From contig DHEJ01000036.1 in NCBI GenBank assembly GCA_002399815.1, positions 38,653 through 102,652 on the forward strand: DNA of 64,000 bases. The letters are read 5' to 3'. This document shows, in pieces, positions 1 to 9,958 of the stretch (its first letter is position 1; every line of letters starts with the position of its first letter). A model generated the notes under the pieces. It was given only the letters and a program-made list of their open reading frames with translations. It was not told the DNA's origin and ran no database searches. The translations under genes were made by a program, and so were the position numbers. The stretch is from Acholeplasmataceae bacterium UBA4853 (GTDB taxonomy: Bacteria > Bacillota_I > Bacilli_A > Acholeplasmatales > Acholeplasmataceae).

Positions 1-3
1 GAT

Positions 4-64
4 GCTCCTTTAAATGTAGTTTGTTTAAAGGAGCGTCACTATGTTTTATGAAATAAAGAAGTAG
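4..64 (+). promoter_or_regulatory. Leader hairpin and possible 7-codon leader ORF before the sugar operon
   Basis: A perfect 11-bp inverted repeat (4-14 with 24-34, 9-nt loop) has no T-run after it, so it is a poor terminator. Its right arm holds a good ribosome binding site (AAAGGAG, 27-33). An ATG at 41 opens a 7-codon frame (MFYEIKK) that ends in TAG at 62-64, just before the TAGGAG of the next gene. The hairpin could hide this ribosome binding site. It could also be the end of an upstream unit cut by the window edge. Confidence 0.4.
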
Positions 65-77
65 TAGGAGATAATTT

Positions 78-1484
78 ATGAAAAAAATCTTTTTAATGAT
101 CATTTTAAGTATCAGTGTGGGTATATTAATGGCCTGTGGTACAAGTAAAATTGAGGTTGTTATTGGTATGTGGCCAGAATCTGCAAATACAGATGATATT
201 GCTATGTTTAATGTTTGGAAAGAACGTTTTGAAAGTGATAATCCTGAGTATGAGATTATTGGTGAGGCTTTTACTTATTCAGTAGAGGCATTTTATGCGA
301 GAGCAAACTCTAAAACTTTACCAACGGTATTTCAAACATGGTTTACAGAACCACAGATGATTGTTTCAGGTGGTCATGCAAAAGATATCACGCAAATGGT
401 AAGTGATCTGGGTTGGATGGATAAAATGGATCCGACTTTAAAAGACTACTTAACATTTGATGATAAACTATATGGCATTCCAAGAGATGGCTATGGATTA
501 GGTATTATTATTAATCTATCTGTTTTTGAAGATGCTGGACTTGCAAGTGACTTAGACAGTGATGGCATCGTTGATATTGTAGATCCAAGTAATCCAAGTA
601 TTAAATATTATCCGCAAACAATGGATGAATTATTAGAATATTCAGTAACGATTAAACAAAACACATTAAAGGATGGATTAATCATTTTAAATGTGGATAA
701 AAATGGTGGTTGGCAATATTCAAATTTTGCATGGGCTTTTGGTGCACATCTACAAGTTGTTGGAGAGGATCAAAAAGTACACTCAAATCTTAACTCAAAT
801 GAAGCAATTTCAGCGATGGAATATTTAAAGAGTTTCTACTTTGCTAACGAAGGTGAAAGTGTTGTACCTATCGGAAATATGAATTATTCTGAATGGGCAA
901 CAAGATTAGGCAATGGCCAAATTGGGATGGCAATTGCTGGTAATGATGTCATTTCAAGTGTAATTACACAAGGTGGAATGAATAAAAATGATATTGCATT
1001 TATTCCAATTCCAAGTGGTCCGGGTGGACAATTCACCTTATTTGGTGGTACGCCTTATATGTTTAGTGCATATGACTCAGATGAAGCTGTTTTGGGTGCT
1101 ATTAAGTTTTTAGAATATATCGGAAGATCACCTTTAACAAGTGATGTCTCAAAAGATGCAATGCGTGAAGGTATGCAAACAGCAACCAGAAAAAATATGC
1201 TGATTTTACCTGAGGTTAAACCTTGGATTAATGCAGATTATACTGAGTTTGTCAAAGCACTTAATGATCAATACGTCAATGTCACAGCGATGCATAATTT
1301 TAATGATTTTTATACATTATTACCACAAACAAGACGTCAAGAAGAAGCTTATTATACCCAGTATATGTATGAATTATTAGACCAAGTTGTTATTAATTTG
1401 AAGAATTTATCATTTGATGTACCTTCCTCAATGAACTCAAAGAATCAATTGTTTGAAGCATACTTAAGAGAACAAATGGATTAA
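78..1484 (+). CDS. Sugar ABC transporter substrate-binding lipoprotein
   Basis: This 468-residue protein starts with a lysine, a hydrophobic stretch and a lipobox (LMAC, Cys about 20), so it should be a lipid-anchored binding protein on the outer face of the membrane. The rest fits the family 1 extracellular solute-binding fold used for di- and oligosaccharides, with the segment FGGTPYMFSA typical of that group. TAGGAG lies 7 nt before the ATG. It is followed by a fused permease, an ABC ATPase and two disaccharide phosphorylases, so the ligand is probably an alpha-glucobiose or related glucoside. The exact sugar cannot be read from sequence. Confidence 0.85.
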   Translation: MKKIFLMIILSISVGILMACGTSKIEVVIGMWPESANTDDIAMFNVWKERFESDNPEYEIIGEAFTYSVEAFYARANSKTLPTVFQTWFTEPQMIVSGGHAKDITQMVSDLGWMDKMDPTLKDYLTFDDKLYGIPRDGYGLGIIINLSVFEDAGLASDLDSDGIVDIVDPSNPSIKYYPQTMDELLEYSVTIKQNTLKDGLIILNVDKNGGWQYSNFAWAFGAHLQVVGEDQKVHSNLNSNEAISAMEYLKSFYFANEGESVVPIGNMNYSEWATRLGNGQIGMAIAGNDVISSVITQGGMNKNDIAFIPIPSGPGGQFTLFGGTPYMFSAYDSDEAVLGAIKFLEYIGRSPLTSDVSKDAMREGMQTATRKNMLILPEVKPWINADYTEFVKALNDQYVNVTAMHNFNDFYTLLPQTRRQEEAYYTQYMYELLDQVVINLKNLSFDVPSSMNSKNQLFEAYLREQMD

Positions 1485-1485
1485 C

Positions 1486-3552
1486 ATGAAATTAAAGACA
1501 AAAGAGATTAAGAAAAGTAGCAAATTTAATCAATCAAAAGAACAAATAATCTCGTGGGCAATTGCACTACCTTCGATTCTTTTGTTTATCTTCTTTTTAT
1601 GGGGACCTTTAATCCAAAATATTGTATTCTCATTTTTTAAGACATCGAATTTTGAAATGGTCAGTTTTACTGGATTTGATAACTATATAAAGATTTTTAA
1701 TGATCCTAGATTTATGGGTGCATTATCAAATACTGTTTTATATGTAATATATTCTTTACTCATCGGATTTATCATTCCTATTATTCTAGCACTCATTATA
1801 AGTGAAGTTGTTAAATCCAAGAGTTTCTTTAAAATTGGATTTTATATACCAAATATTGTACCGGCAATTGCAGTTATTCTAATGTGGAAGATTATGCTTG
1901 ACGCTAATGATTATGGATTTTTTAATATCATATTACAAAAACTAGGATTAGAAACATCAAACTGGATTTCAGAGGATAGTTTATCCATTCCATTAATTAT
2001 ATTAACTTTAACTTGGAAGTCAGCTGGTGCTACGATGCTTATTTATCTTGCAACGATTCAGTCCATTGATAATGCATTATATGAAGCAGCTAGAATTAAG
2101 GGTTTATCGGTATTTAAAAGATTAAGATATATCACATTACCGGCATTATTACCGAATGTTAAATTGTTATTGATTATTCAAATCATTTCAGTTTTCCAAA
2201 TATTTTATGAACCGATGATTTTTATGGGTCAAACAAATGATCATGCCAATACTTTAGGTTTACTCATTTATAAATTAATATATACAACTCAAGATACCGG
2301 CCAAGCTGCTGCACTTGGTGTTATAACAATGATTTTCTTATTAGGGTTTACTTATGTGTATTTATATTTTGATAAAAAGACCAATAAACAACAAAGAAAA
2401 CATAAAAAATATTTAAGCTATGATGAACTTTTAGAAAAAATAAAACATAAAGAGCAAAAAGTTAGTTTTAAATTAAGTAAATTTATTATTAACGGGTTCA
2501 AATTAGGTATTAAAGGTATTCAATATATCTATCATTTATTAAGAATAGATTTTGTAGTTAGGAAATTAAAAGATGCCTTTAATTATATTAGTACATATAG
2601 TTCAAAATTAAGTTTACTTATTTTTAAATCTAAAACCGAAGGTATTTTGACTTATTCTGATTATAAAAAACCAAGTCGTAGAATTGGATATTATATTGTT
2701 TATATCTTGTTACTTGGGGGACTATTTTTTGTCATGTTACCTTTTATCTGGTTGTTTTTTACATCGTTTAAAGAGGCAAATGAGATTTTACAATTACCTC
2801 ATGAATATCAATTCTTTCCAAATCAATTTGACTTTAATAAGTATTTAATGGTGATTGATAAAACACAAATAATGACCAATGTGGTTAACTCACTCATTAT
2901 TGCCTTAGGTGCAGCATTATGTGCGGTTATTTTTAATGGGTTACTTGCATATGTTGTTTCGGTATTAAAGCCAAAAGGTAGTCAGTATTTATTCTATATT
3001 ATACTGGCATCAATGTTAATCCCACCAGCAGTTGCACTTGTACCATTGTATACAAATATTATAGGTATATATGAGTTTATAGCAACTATTACAGGTATGT
3101 CTTTAAGAAGTGTCCAATCAACGGTATTAACTCTGATTCCATTTTGGTTTATAGCAGGAGCTTCACCGTTTAACTTCTTACTTTTTAAAGCACATTTTGA
3201 CAACCTACCTAAAGATTTGTTTGAGGTTGCAAACTTAGAAGGTGCATCAAAACTTCAGATATTTTATAAAATTATAGTGCCTTTATCGGTTCCAACAATG
3301 ATGGTCGTAGCAATTTTTAGTGTAACAGCTGCTTGGAATGACTTTTTATTGCCATACGTTATTATTAATAATCAAGAATATTGGACTGTTATGGTTAAGT
3401 TATTTAAGGTAAATGCGGAGATGTTTGTTTATGGTATTACCATTGATGAGTTTTTAAGCTTATTATTATTTACGATGATACCACCTGTGATATTATTCTT
3501 TATTTTCCAAAAAAAGATTACATCAAATGTTGCAACTACAGGAATAAAATGA
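1486..3552 (+). CDS. Single-chain fusion of two sugar ABC permeases (MalF-like plus MalG-like)
   Basis: A 688-residue membrane protein that should form the whole translocation channel of the importer. Residues about 25-305 are a MalF-type permease with an EAA loop near 200 (EAARIKGLSVFKRLRYITLP). Residues about 395-688 are a MalG-type permease with its own EAA loop (EVANLEGASKLQIFYKIIVP). They are joined by about 90 lysine-rich residues. In most bacteria these are two genes of about 280-320 residues. The reading frame is continuous with no sign of a frameshift. The start lies one base after the previous stop, suggesting coupled translation, and the gene ends in TGA. Confidence 0.85.
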   Translation: MKLKTKEIKKSSKFNQSKEQIISWAIALPSILLFIFFLWGPLIQNIVFSFFKTSNFEMVSFTGFDNYIKIFNDPRFMGALSNTVLYVIYSLLIGFIIPIILALIISEVVKSKSFFKIGFYIPNIVPAIAVILMWKIMLDANDYGFFNIILQKLGLETSNWISEDSLSIPLIILTLTWKSAGATMLIYLATIQSIDNALYEAARIKGLSVFKRLRYITLPALLPNVKLLLIIQIISVFQIFYEPMIFMGQTNDHANTLGLLIYKLIYTTQDTGQAAALGVITMIFLLGFTYVYLYFDKKTNKQQRKHKKYLSYDELLEKIKHKEQKVSFKLSKFIINGFKLGIKGIQYIYHLLRIDFVVRKLKDAFNYISTYSSKLSLLIFKSKTEGILTYSDYKKPSRRIGYYIVYILLLGGLFFVMLPFIWLFFTSFKEANEILQLPHEYQFFPNQFDFNKYLMVIDKTQIMTNVVNSLIIALGAALCAVIFNGLLAYVVSVLKPKGSQYLFYIILASMLIPPAVALVPLYTNIIGIYEFIATITGMSLRSVQSTVLTLIPFWFIAGASPFNFLLFKAHFDNLPKDLFEVANLEGASKLQIFYKIIVPLSVPTMMVVAIFSVTAAWNDFLLPYVIINNQEYWTVMVKLFKVNAEMFVYGITIDEFLSLLLFTMIPPVILFFIFQKKITSNVATTGIK

Positions 3553-3562
3553 TTGGAGAATT

Positions 3563-4852
3563 ATGCTAAATATATCCTTAAGAAATATAAATAAATCCTA
3601 TCAAAAAGGTAAACTTGTCATTAAAGATATGAATCTTGAAATTTTTGATGATGAGTTTCTAGTTTTAGTTGGTCCTTCAGGGTGTGGTAAGACAACTACA
3701 CTTCGAATGATTGCTGGATTAGAAGAAATAACAAGCGGTAGTTTATATATGAATGATAAATTACAAAATGATTTAGATCCTTCAACCAGGGATTTAAGTT
3801 TTGTCTTTCAAAATTATGCATTATTACCTAATTTAACAGTTTATGAGAATATTGAATTTGGTTTACTGAATCTAAAATTAAGTAAGTTAAGAAAAAAAGA
3901 ACTGATTGAAAATATAGCAAAAAAACTAGGTATCTATCAGAAATTAGAGTTTTATACAAATCAATTATCGGGTGGAGAGCGACAAAGAGTCGCACTAGCA
4001 AGAGCATTAGTTGATGAAAAAAAGCTCGTATTATTTGATGAACCATTATCTAATTTGGATGCTGTACTAAGAAGTGGTATGAGAAAAGAACTTATTTTAT
4101 TTAAGAAACTTTTCAATGTAACAGCAATATATGTGACACACGATCAAGTTGAGGCGATGAGTATGGCTTCAAGAATCGTATTACTCATGGATGGTAGAAT
4201 CATCCAGATTGGAACGCCTTATCAATTATACAATGACCCAGTTCACTTAGTATCAGCAACATTTATAGGTACTCCAGAGGCTAATGTGTTTTATGGTTTT
4301 TATGATGGATTTGACTTAAGTACGGATAAGTTTAAATTAAATATAAATGAAGAAAGTAAAGAATTATTAAAGTCACATATAGCTTCAAACATATATTTTG
4401 TAGTTAGACCACAAGACATCCATGTATATCATGAGAAAAATGAATTATTACTTACTGCAAAGTTTATTTTTGAAGAAAACTTTGGTGATAGTAAACTACT
4501 TTATTTAGATTATTTAGGACAAACAATCAAAGTATTAGTCGATAAAGATTTTATCGTAAATGAATCATTATATATTGATTTAAATACACATGTTTATCTA
4601 TTTAGCCAGGACCAAAAAAGAATATATAAAAATATAATTCATGAAATAGAATTGATAGATGTTGTTTTAGAAGAAAAAGTCTACCGTGCATTAAATGATT
4701 ATGGTTATACAATAGTTAATCAATTATCACATAAAAATGGATATGTTTTAAAAAGAAGTAATGAAGGGTATGTATTATCGTTTTTAGATAAAGATATGTT
4801 ACTGAAACATCAAAAAGATATATTTAATTATTTAAGTTATATCAAGTCATAG
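3563..4852 (+). CDS. Sugar ABC transporter ATP-binding protein (MsmK/UgpC/MalK type)
   Basis: A 429-residue cytoplasmic ATPase that powers the importer. It has Walker A (GPSGCGKTT, about 36-44), the Q-loop (FQNYALLPNLTVYENI), the signature LSGGERQRVALARAL, Walker B (LVLFDEPLSNLD) and the switch histidine (YVTHDQVEAMS). The region after about residue 240 carries the TOBE-like domain of MalK-type ATPases, with the PEANVFYGF and VVRPQDI segments. The far C-terminus is longer than in typical 360-370 residue members and shows no recognised motif. TGGAGA precedes the ATG. It is the third gene of the sugar operon. Confidence 0.9.
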   Translation: MLNISLRNINKSYQKGKLVIKDMNLEIFDDEFLVLVGPSGCGKTTTLRMIAGLEEITSGSLYMNDKLQNDLDPSTRDLSFVFQNYALLPNLTVYENIEFGLLNLKLSKLRKKELIENIAKKLGIYQKLEFYTNQLSGGERQRVALARALVDEKKLVLFDEPLSNLDAVLRSGMRKELILFKKLFNVTAIYVTHDQVEAMSMASRIVLLMDGRIIQIGTPYQLYNDPVHLVSATFIGTPEANVFYGFYDGFDLSTDKFKLNINEESKELLKSHIASNIYFVVRPQDIHVYHEKNELLLTAKFIFEENFGDSKLLYLDYLGQTIKVLVDKDFIVNESLYIDLNTHVYLFSQDQKRIYKNIIHEIELIDVVLEEKVYRALNDYGYTIVNQLSHKNGYVLKRSNEGYVLSFLDKDMLLKHQKDIFNYLSYIKS

Positions 4853-4864
4853 GAGAAATCAATC

Positions 4865-7117
4865 ATGGTAAAAGTAGCTCAAAGATATTTAGAAGTAGAT
4901 CCTTGGAAGTTAGTTGAAAAAGATTATCACGAATCAAGACATTTAGTTTCTGAATCGTTATTTTCGCTATCAAATGAGTATATGGGTGTTAGAGGATTTT
5001 TTGAAGAAGGTAGTTTATCGAAATCTTTAATTGGTACATACTTTAATGGTATTTATGAAGTACCAAAAAATATTAATAAATCTCATTATAAAGGCATTAC
5101 AGAAAAACAACATTATATGGTAAATTCTGGTAATATCTTTTATTTTAAATTAATTATAGGAAATGAGCTGTTTGTTTTTGATAAAGATAACATTTCAAAT
5201 TTTGAAAGAATGCTTGATTTTAAAACAGGTGAAAGTATTCGTAGTTATCAAATAAAAGACTGGGTCCGTATCAGTTTTAAAAGAATGCTTGATTTAACTC
5301 AAACGGAACTATCATATCAAGTAGTAACGATAGAACCTATAACTTATTTTGGTGAAGTCAAAGTTATTTTTGGACTTGATTTTAATACGTTACACTGGAA
5401 TCAAATGGGTAGATGGAAAATTAGTCATAAAGAAAACCAGATGATACTTGCAAGAACTACCACAAATCAACAAGTGTTTAATACATTTGATTTAGAATCA
5501 AATATTGCATTTAATAAAGTTTATGAGTATAAAAACAAACTAAGTAGTGTTTCAACAAGCTTTAACTTAAATCATAAGGTGATATTTGAAAAGAGAATAG
5601 TTTCATTAATTCATAAAGAAGGTCATGGTAAATTAGCAGAATTTAAACAAAAAGCAGAAACATTATTAAAAGAAGCTTCATATCAAAAGAGTTTAGAATC
5701 AAATAAAGTTTTTTATGAAGATTTTTGGTTAAAAAATGATATTACAATTGAAGGCGATCCATTAAACCAACAAGGTATTCGTTTTTGTCTATTTCAACTA
5801 TTAAATACATATCATGGCGTTTCTCAGACCAATAACATAGGTGCAAAAGGATTAACAGGAGAGGCATATTCAGGACATGCTTTTTGGGATTCAGAAACAT
5901 ATTGTCTACCATTTTATCTATTTACAAATCTAAGTGCTGCAAAAAATTTATTGATGTTTAGATATAATACATTACCACATGCAAGATTACGTGCTAAAGA
6001 ACTAGATTGTATCGGTGCTTGTTATCCGATTGCAACATTAAACGGAAATGAAGCAGCTGATCTTTGGCAACATGCATCACTACAATTTCAACCAACAACA
6101 GCAGTAAGCTATGCAATTTGGCATTATGTTAAAAATACTAAAGATGAAGATTTCTTAATTCACTATGGTTTTGAAATGTTAGTTGAAATTGCAAGATTTT
6201 TATCATCACGTGGACAATATAGTCAAGATGGTAAGAAGTTTGGTTATTATGGTGTGATGGGTCCTGATGAATTTCAAATGATGGTAAATCATAATGCATA
6301 TACCAATCTTTTAGGACAAAAATCAATGGCTTACTTTATTGAAGTTTTAGAAACATATAAAGATCACCCGTATATTAAAGAAGTGATAAAAAAGACGAAT
6401 CTAAAAGATGAAGAAATTGATTTAATGAAAGATCAAATAGAAAAGATGTTCATTCCTTATGATAGCAAAACAAAGATATATGAACAACATCTTGGATTTC
6501 ATGATTTACCACACATTGATATGCATCAAATTGCAGTAACCGATTTTCCTTTATATAGTCATTGGAGTTACGATAGAATTTACAGAAATGATTTGATTAA
6601 ACAACCGGATGTTTTAATGTTTATGTTTTTATATAATCAATCCTTTGATTTAGAAACTAAAAAGGCAAACTATGATTATTATGAACCAAAAACAATACAT
6701 GAATCCTCCCTTTCACCATCCATTCACTCGATATTTGCAAGTGAAATCGGATATGAGAAGCAAGCACTTGATTTCTTTGGGTTTGCAAGTAGATTAGATA
6801 TTGATGATTATAATAGAAATACCAATGAAGGACTACATATGACCTCTATTGCTGCAGCATGGGTAAACATTGTTTATGGTTTTGGAGGATTAAGAAGTGA
6901 TGGTAAGTACTTAAAATTAGCGCCAGTACTCCCTAAATTATGGAAATCTTATCGTTTTAATATTAATTATTTTGGATCTTTGATTAGCGTACGTGTTGAA
7001 AAGGAAACGCTTAGCCTAACACTGGATAAAGACTTAAATGAACCGGTATTGATTTATGATACTGTGTATTTACTAAAAAAAGGCGAGATTAGGATTAAAC
7101 ATCATGTGGGAGATTAA
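4865..7117 (+). CDS. GH65 alpha-glucoside phosphorylase, first copy
   Basis: A 750-residue cytosolic enzyme of glycoside hydrolase family 65, which splits alpha-linked glucose disaccharides with phosphate to give beta-glucose-1-P and a second sugar. The general acid is expected at Glu469 in the motif MGPDEF. The phosphate-binding loop is HESSLSPS, and KGLTGEAYSGHAFWDSE is the family substrate-site segment. There is no signal peptide. AGGAGA precedes the ATG. It overlaps the next GH65 gene by 14 nt. Family members act on maltose, trehalose, kojibiose, nigerose or glucosylglycerol. The LWQHASLQ segment differs from classic maltose phosphorylases, so the substrate is left open. Confidence 0.85.
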   Translation: MVKVAQRYLEVDPWKLVEKDYHESRHLVSESLFSLSNEYMGVRGFFEEGSLSKSLIGTYFNGIYEVPKNINKSHYKGITEKQHYMVNSGNIFYFKLIIGNELFVFDKDNISNFERMLDFKTGESIRSYQIKDWVRISFKRMLDLTQTELSYQVVTIEPITYFGEVKVIFGLDFNTLHWNQMGRWKISHKENQMILARTTTNQQVFNTFDLESNIAFNKVYEYKNKLSSVSTSFNLNHKVIFEKRIVSLIHKEGHGKLAEFKQKAETLLKEASYQKSLESNKVFYEDFWLKNDITIEGDPLNQQGIRFCLFQLLNTYHGVSQTNNIGAKGLTGEAYSGHAFWDSETYCLPFYLFTNLSAAKNLLMFRYNTLPHARLRAKELDCIGACYPIATLNGNEAADLWQHASLQFQPTTAVSYAIWHYVKNTKDEDFLIHYGFEMLVEIARFLSSRGQYSQDGKKFGYYGVMGPDEFQMMVNHNAYTNLLGQKSMAYFIEVLETYKDHPYIKEVIKKTNLKDEEIDLMKDQIEKMFIPYDSKTKIYEQHLGFHDLPHIDMHQIAVTDFPLYSHWSYDRIYRNDLIKQPDVLMFMFLYNQSFDLETKKANYDYYEPKTIHESSLSPSIHSIFASEIGYEKQALDFFGFASRLDIDDYNRNTNEGLHMTSIAAAWVNIVYGFGGLRSDGKYLKLAPVLPKLWKSYRFNINYFGSLISVRVEKETLSLTLDKDLNEPVLIYDTVYLLKKGEIRIKHHVGD

Positions 7118-9272
7118 GTCATTAGGATATCATGAAGAACAAATCATTGGTAACGGCAATAAGTTTCTAATTGGTTCAATGAATTTAGGAGTCAGAGGCA
7201 CACTAGATGAACATGAAAAAGATGATTTAGTTGCCGTTAATCTACCGCTTTTATATGATCAAGTCGGAGATTCTTGGAGAGAACCTATTAATGCCTTTAA
7301 TCCATTATATACAGTCTTAAAAGTTGATGATGAAATCATCAGTTTGAAGCATAAAAAACCAATCTATCATGAGCAAAACTTAAATATGTTAGATGCAACA
7401 ATGTATAGAAAAACTATTTTTAAAATTGGTTCTAATGAAATCACTATAGAGTCTACACGTTTTGTATCCAGTAATCATGATCGTTTAATTGTTGGTAACT
7501 ATAAAGTATCATTTAAAGAGCAAGCAGACTTTAAGATTTATACAGGCATTGATTATGATGTATGGGATATTAATGGACCGCACTTAATAGATATAAAAAC
7601 AAATCATGATCTTAATAGACTTGAAGTAAGTGGAATAAGTTATGAAAAGAGTAATTTAATTAAAGTTGTAAAGAAAGTCATACCAAACTTTAAAGTTAAA
7701 GTACAACATACACTTCATATGGACGGTAAAATTCTTTATGAAATACTGCCTTTAAAAACGAATAGTTTGAGTTACGCATTTGATTTTTTTGCACATATTA
7801 GTATAGATGATAAAAATGATTTAAGTAAAGAAGTATTTGATCATGCAGTCGCTTTAGGATTTGATAAATTATTAGAAGATCACCTAACGTGTTTTCATAA
7901 AAAATGGGAAGATTCTGATGTGAAAATCGAAGGTGATGATGAGGCTTTAATTGCTTTAAGATATTCAATCTATCACTTAATTATTTTAAGTCCAGATAAG
8001 CAAAAAGGACAATCTGTACCTGCAAGAGGTATATCTGGTCAAACTTATAAAGGTGCGATATTCTGGGATACAGAAATTTTTATGTTACCTTTTTATTTAA
8101 ACACGAATTTAAAAGCCGCCAAAAATATCATATTATACCGCATTAAAGGGCTTAATGGTGCTAAATTAAAAGCTAGTTATTATGGTTATAAAGGTGCATT
8201 TTTTGCATGGGAATCCCAAGAAGATGGACATGATGCATGTACAGACTATAATGTGACAGATGTATTTACTAATCGACTGATACGGACATATTTTAAAGAT
8301 AAACAAGTACATATTTCAGCTGATATAATCTACGCATTGAAAAGCTATATTTTAAGAACTAAAGATGATTCTATTCTTTATGAAGGTGGTTTAGAATTAT
8401 TAATAGAAGTTGCTAGATTTTATCTAGATTATGGTAGTTATAAAGTCTTAAAAGACCGATTCGAAATATTAGATGTGATGGGTCCAGATGAGTATCATGA
8501 ACGTGTGCATAATAATGCTTTTACCAATAGAATGGTTCAAATGGTTTTTGATTACTTATTCGAGATTAAAGACTTCTTTACTAAAATAAAATCAGATTAC
8601 TTTAATAAATTAGTACATACATTAGGATTTGATGCAGAGTTAGAATTAATTCATCACATGCGTCAAAAAATATATATACCTAAACCAAATAAAGATTTAA
8701 TTATTGAGCAGTTTGATGGATATTTTTTACTTAAAGATATAGATATTAAAACCAGATTAAATGAGAAAATACATCCAAATGAATACTTAGGTGGACAAGG
8801 CTTATTAGGTGATACACAAAATATCAAACAAGCAGACATTTTAACGATGCTTTATCTATTTAGAGCTGATTATAGTAAAGATATCATCAAAGCAAACTTC
8901 AATTATTATGAACCTAGAACTGAACATGGTTCATCACTTTCAGCAAGCATGTATGCACTTGGTGCGTGTATGATGGAAAATGAAGCATACGCATATCCAC
9001 TTTTTATGAAGTCAGCAAGTGTGGATTTAACAGGTGATTCTAAACAATATGCAGGTGGTATATATATAGGTGGAACACATCCAGCTGCATCCGGTGGTGC
9101 ATATTTAACGGCCATATATGGTTTTTCCGGATTAAATATAGATGATGAGATTCATTTAAAACCAGCATTACCAAAATCGATTCAAAAGATGACTTATAGG
9201 ATTAAACATTTAGGAAAAACTTATGAGATTATGGTTACAAAAAACGATTATACAATAAAGGAAATACTATGA
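7104..9272 (+). CDS. GH65 alpha-glucoside phosphorylase, second copy
   Basis: A 722-residue GH65 enzyme distinct from its neighbour. Glu463 in VMGPDEYH is the expected general acid, HGSSLSAS the phosphate loop and RGISGQTYKGAIFWDTE the substrate-site segment. The stretch RTYFKDKQVHISADI is characteristic of a GH65 branch that includes kojibiose- and nigerose-type phosphorylases, as far as I recall. It starts inside the end of the first copy and overlaps beta-phosphoglucomutase by 4 nt (ATGA), so translation is coupled. The two proteins are full-length and too different to be a recent duplication. They probably handle different linkages from one transported sugar mixture. Confidence 0.85.
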   Translation: MWEIKSLGYHEEQIIGNGNKFLIGSMNLGVRGTLDEHEKDDLVAVNLPLLYDQVGDSWREPINAFNPLYTVLKVDDEIISLKHKKPIYHEQNLNMLDATMYRKTIFKIGSNEITIESTRFVSSNHDRLIVGNYKVSFKEQADFKIYTGIDYDVWDINGPHLIDIKTNHDLNRLEVSGISYEKSNLIKVVKKVIPNFKVKVQHTLHMDGKILYEILPLKTNSLSYAFDFFAHISIDDKNDLSKEVFDHAVALGFDKLLEDHLTCFHKKWEDSDVKIEGDDEALIALRYSIYHLIILSPDKQKGQSVPARGISGQTYKGAIFWDTEIFMLPFYLNTNLKAAKNIILYRIKGLNGAKLKASYYGYKGAFFAWESQEDGHDACTDYNVTDVFTNRLIRTYFKDKQVHISADIIYALKSYILRTKDDSILYEGGLELLIEVARFYLDYGSYKVLKDRFEILDVMGPDEYHERVHNNAFTNRMVQMVFDYLFEIKDFFTKIKSDYFNKLVHTLGFDAELELIHHMRQKIYIPKPNKDLIIEQFDGYFLLKDIDIKTRLNEKIHPNEYLGGQGLLGDTQNIKQADILTMLYLFRADYSKDIIKANFNYYEPRTEHGSSLSASMYALGACMMENEAYAYPLFMKSASVDLTGDSKQYAGGIYIGGTHPAASGGAYLTAIYGFSGLNIDDEIHLKPALPKSIQKMTYRIKHLGKTYEIMVTKNDYTIKEIL

Positions 9273-9910
9273 ATAATAAGATAAAAGCAGTTATTTTTGA
9301 TTTAGATGGTGTGATTGTCAGTACAGATGATCTACATTATCAAGCATGGAACTATATGGCGATGAAACATCAAATTTACTTTGATAAAACAATTAATCAT
9401 CGTCTACGTGGTGTGTCTAGAATGGAATCATTAGAAATCATTTTAGAAAGATCAAATAAAATCTTTAGTGAAGAAGAAAAAAACGATTTAGCAAAAGAAA
9501 AAAACGAATACTATATCCAATTGTTAAAAACATTATCACCTAAAGATATCTTACCAAACGTTGATTTGGTGATTAAAAGATTAAAAGATAAAGGTATTAA
9601 GGTAGCAATTGGATCATCATCAAAAAATGCATTAAATATATTAAAACAAATAAAAAGGGATCAAAGTTTTGATGCCGTTGCTGATGGCAATGATATTACA
9701 CACTCAAAACCCGATCCAGAAGTTTTTTTAGTGGCTGCAAAAAAACTTAATGTAGAGCCAGAGGCATGTATGGTAATTGAAGATGCTCAAGCAGGAATTG
9801 TTGCAGCTAAAAATGCATCAATGGTTGCTGTTGCAATATCTGATGCAAAATTATCTGGTTTATCAGATTATAAAATAGATGACTTAATTGAACTACTACA
9901 GTTAGTTTAG
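9269..9910 (+). CDS. pgmB: Beta-phosphoglucomutase
   Basis: A 213-residue HAD-family enzyme that converts beta-glucose-1-P, the product of GH65 phosphorylases, into glucose-6-P. The nucleophile and acid are Asp11 and Asp13 in AVIFDLDGVI. RLRGVSRMESL is the cap-domain substrate motif of beta-PGM, IGSSSKN the phosphate-binding loop, HSKPDPEVF motif III and VIEDAQAGI motif IV. The ATGA overlap with the second GH65 gene and the operon position support this function over other HAD phosphatases. Confidence 0.92.
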   Translation: MNNKIKAVIFDLDGVIVSTDDLHYQAWNYMAMKHQIYFDKTINHRLRGVSRMESLEIILERSNKIFSEEEKNDLAKEKNEYYIQLLKTLSPKDILPNVDLVIKRLKDKGIKVAIGSSSKNALNILKQIKRDQSFDAVADGNDITHSKPDPEVFLVAAKKLNVEPEACMVIEDAQAGIVAAKNASMVAVAISDAKLSGLSDYKIDDLIELLQLV

Positions 9911-9921
9911 CAAATTCATTG

Positions 9922-9927
9922 TATAAT
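9922..9927 (+). promoter_or_regulatory. -10 element for the LacI-type regulator gene
   Basis: A perfect TATAAT lies 32 nt before the regulator start and after the pgmB stop. No convincing -35 box is 16-18 nt upstream. It may give the regulator its own expression besides read-through from the operon. Confidence 0.35.
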
Positions 9928-9958
9928 GTTTGTAATGATATTTAATTAGGTGAGTATA

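Noticed and set aside
7104..7117. Frameshift splitting one GH65 gene in two
   Set aside because: Both proteins are complete, each with its own catalytic Glu and phosphate loop. The overlap is only 14 nt.
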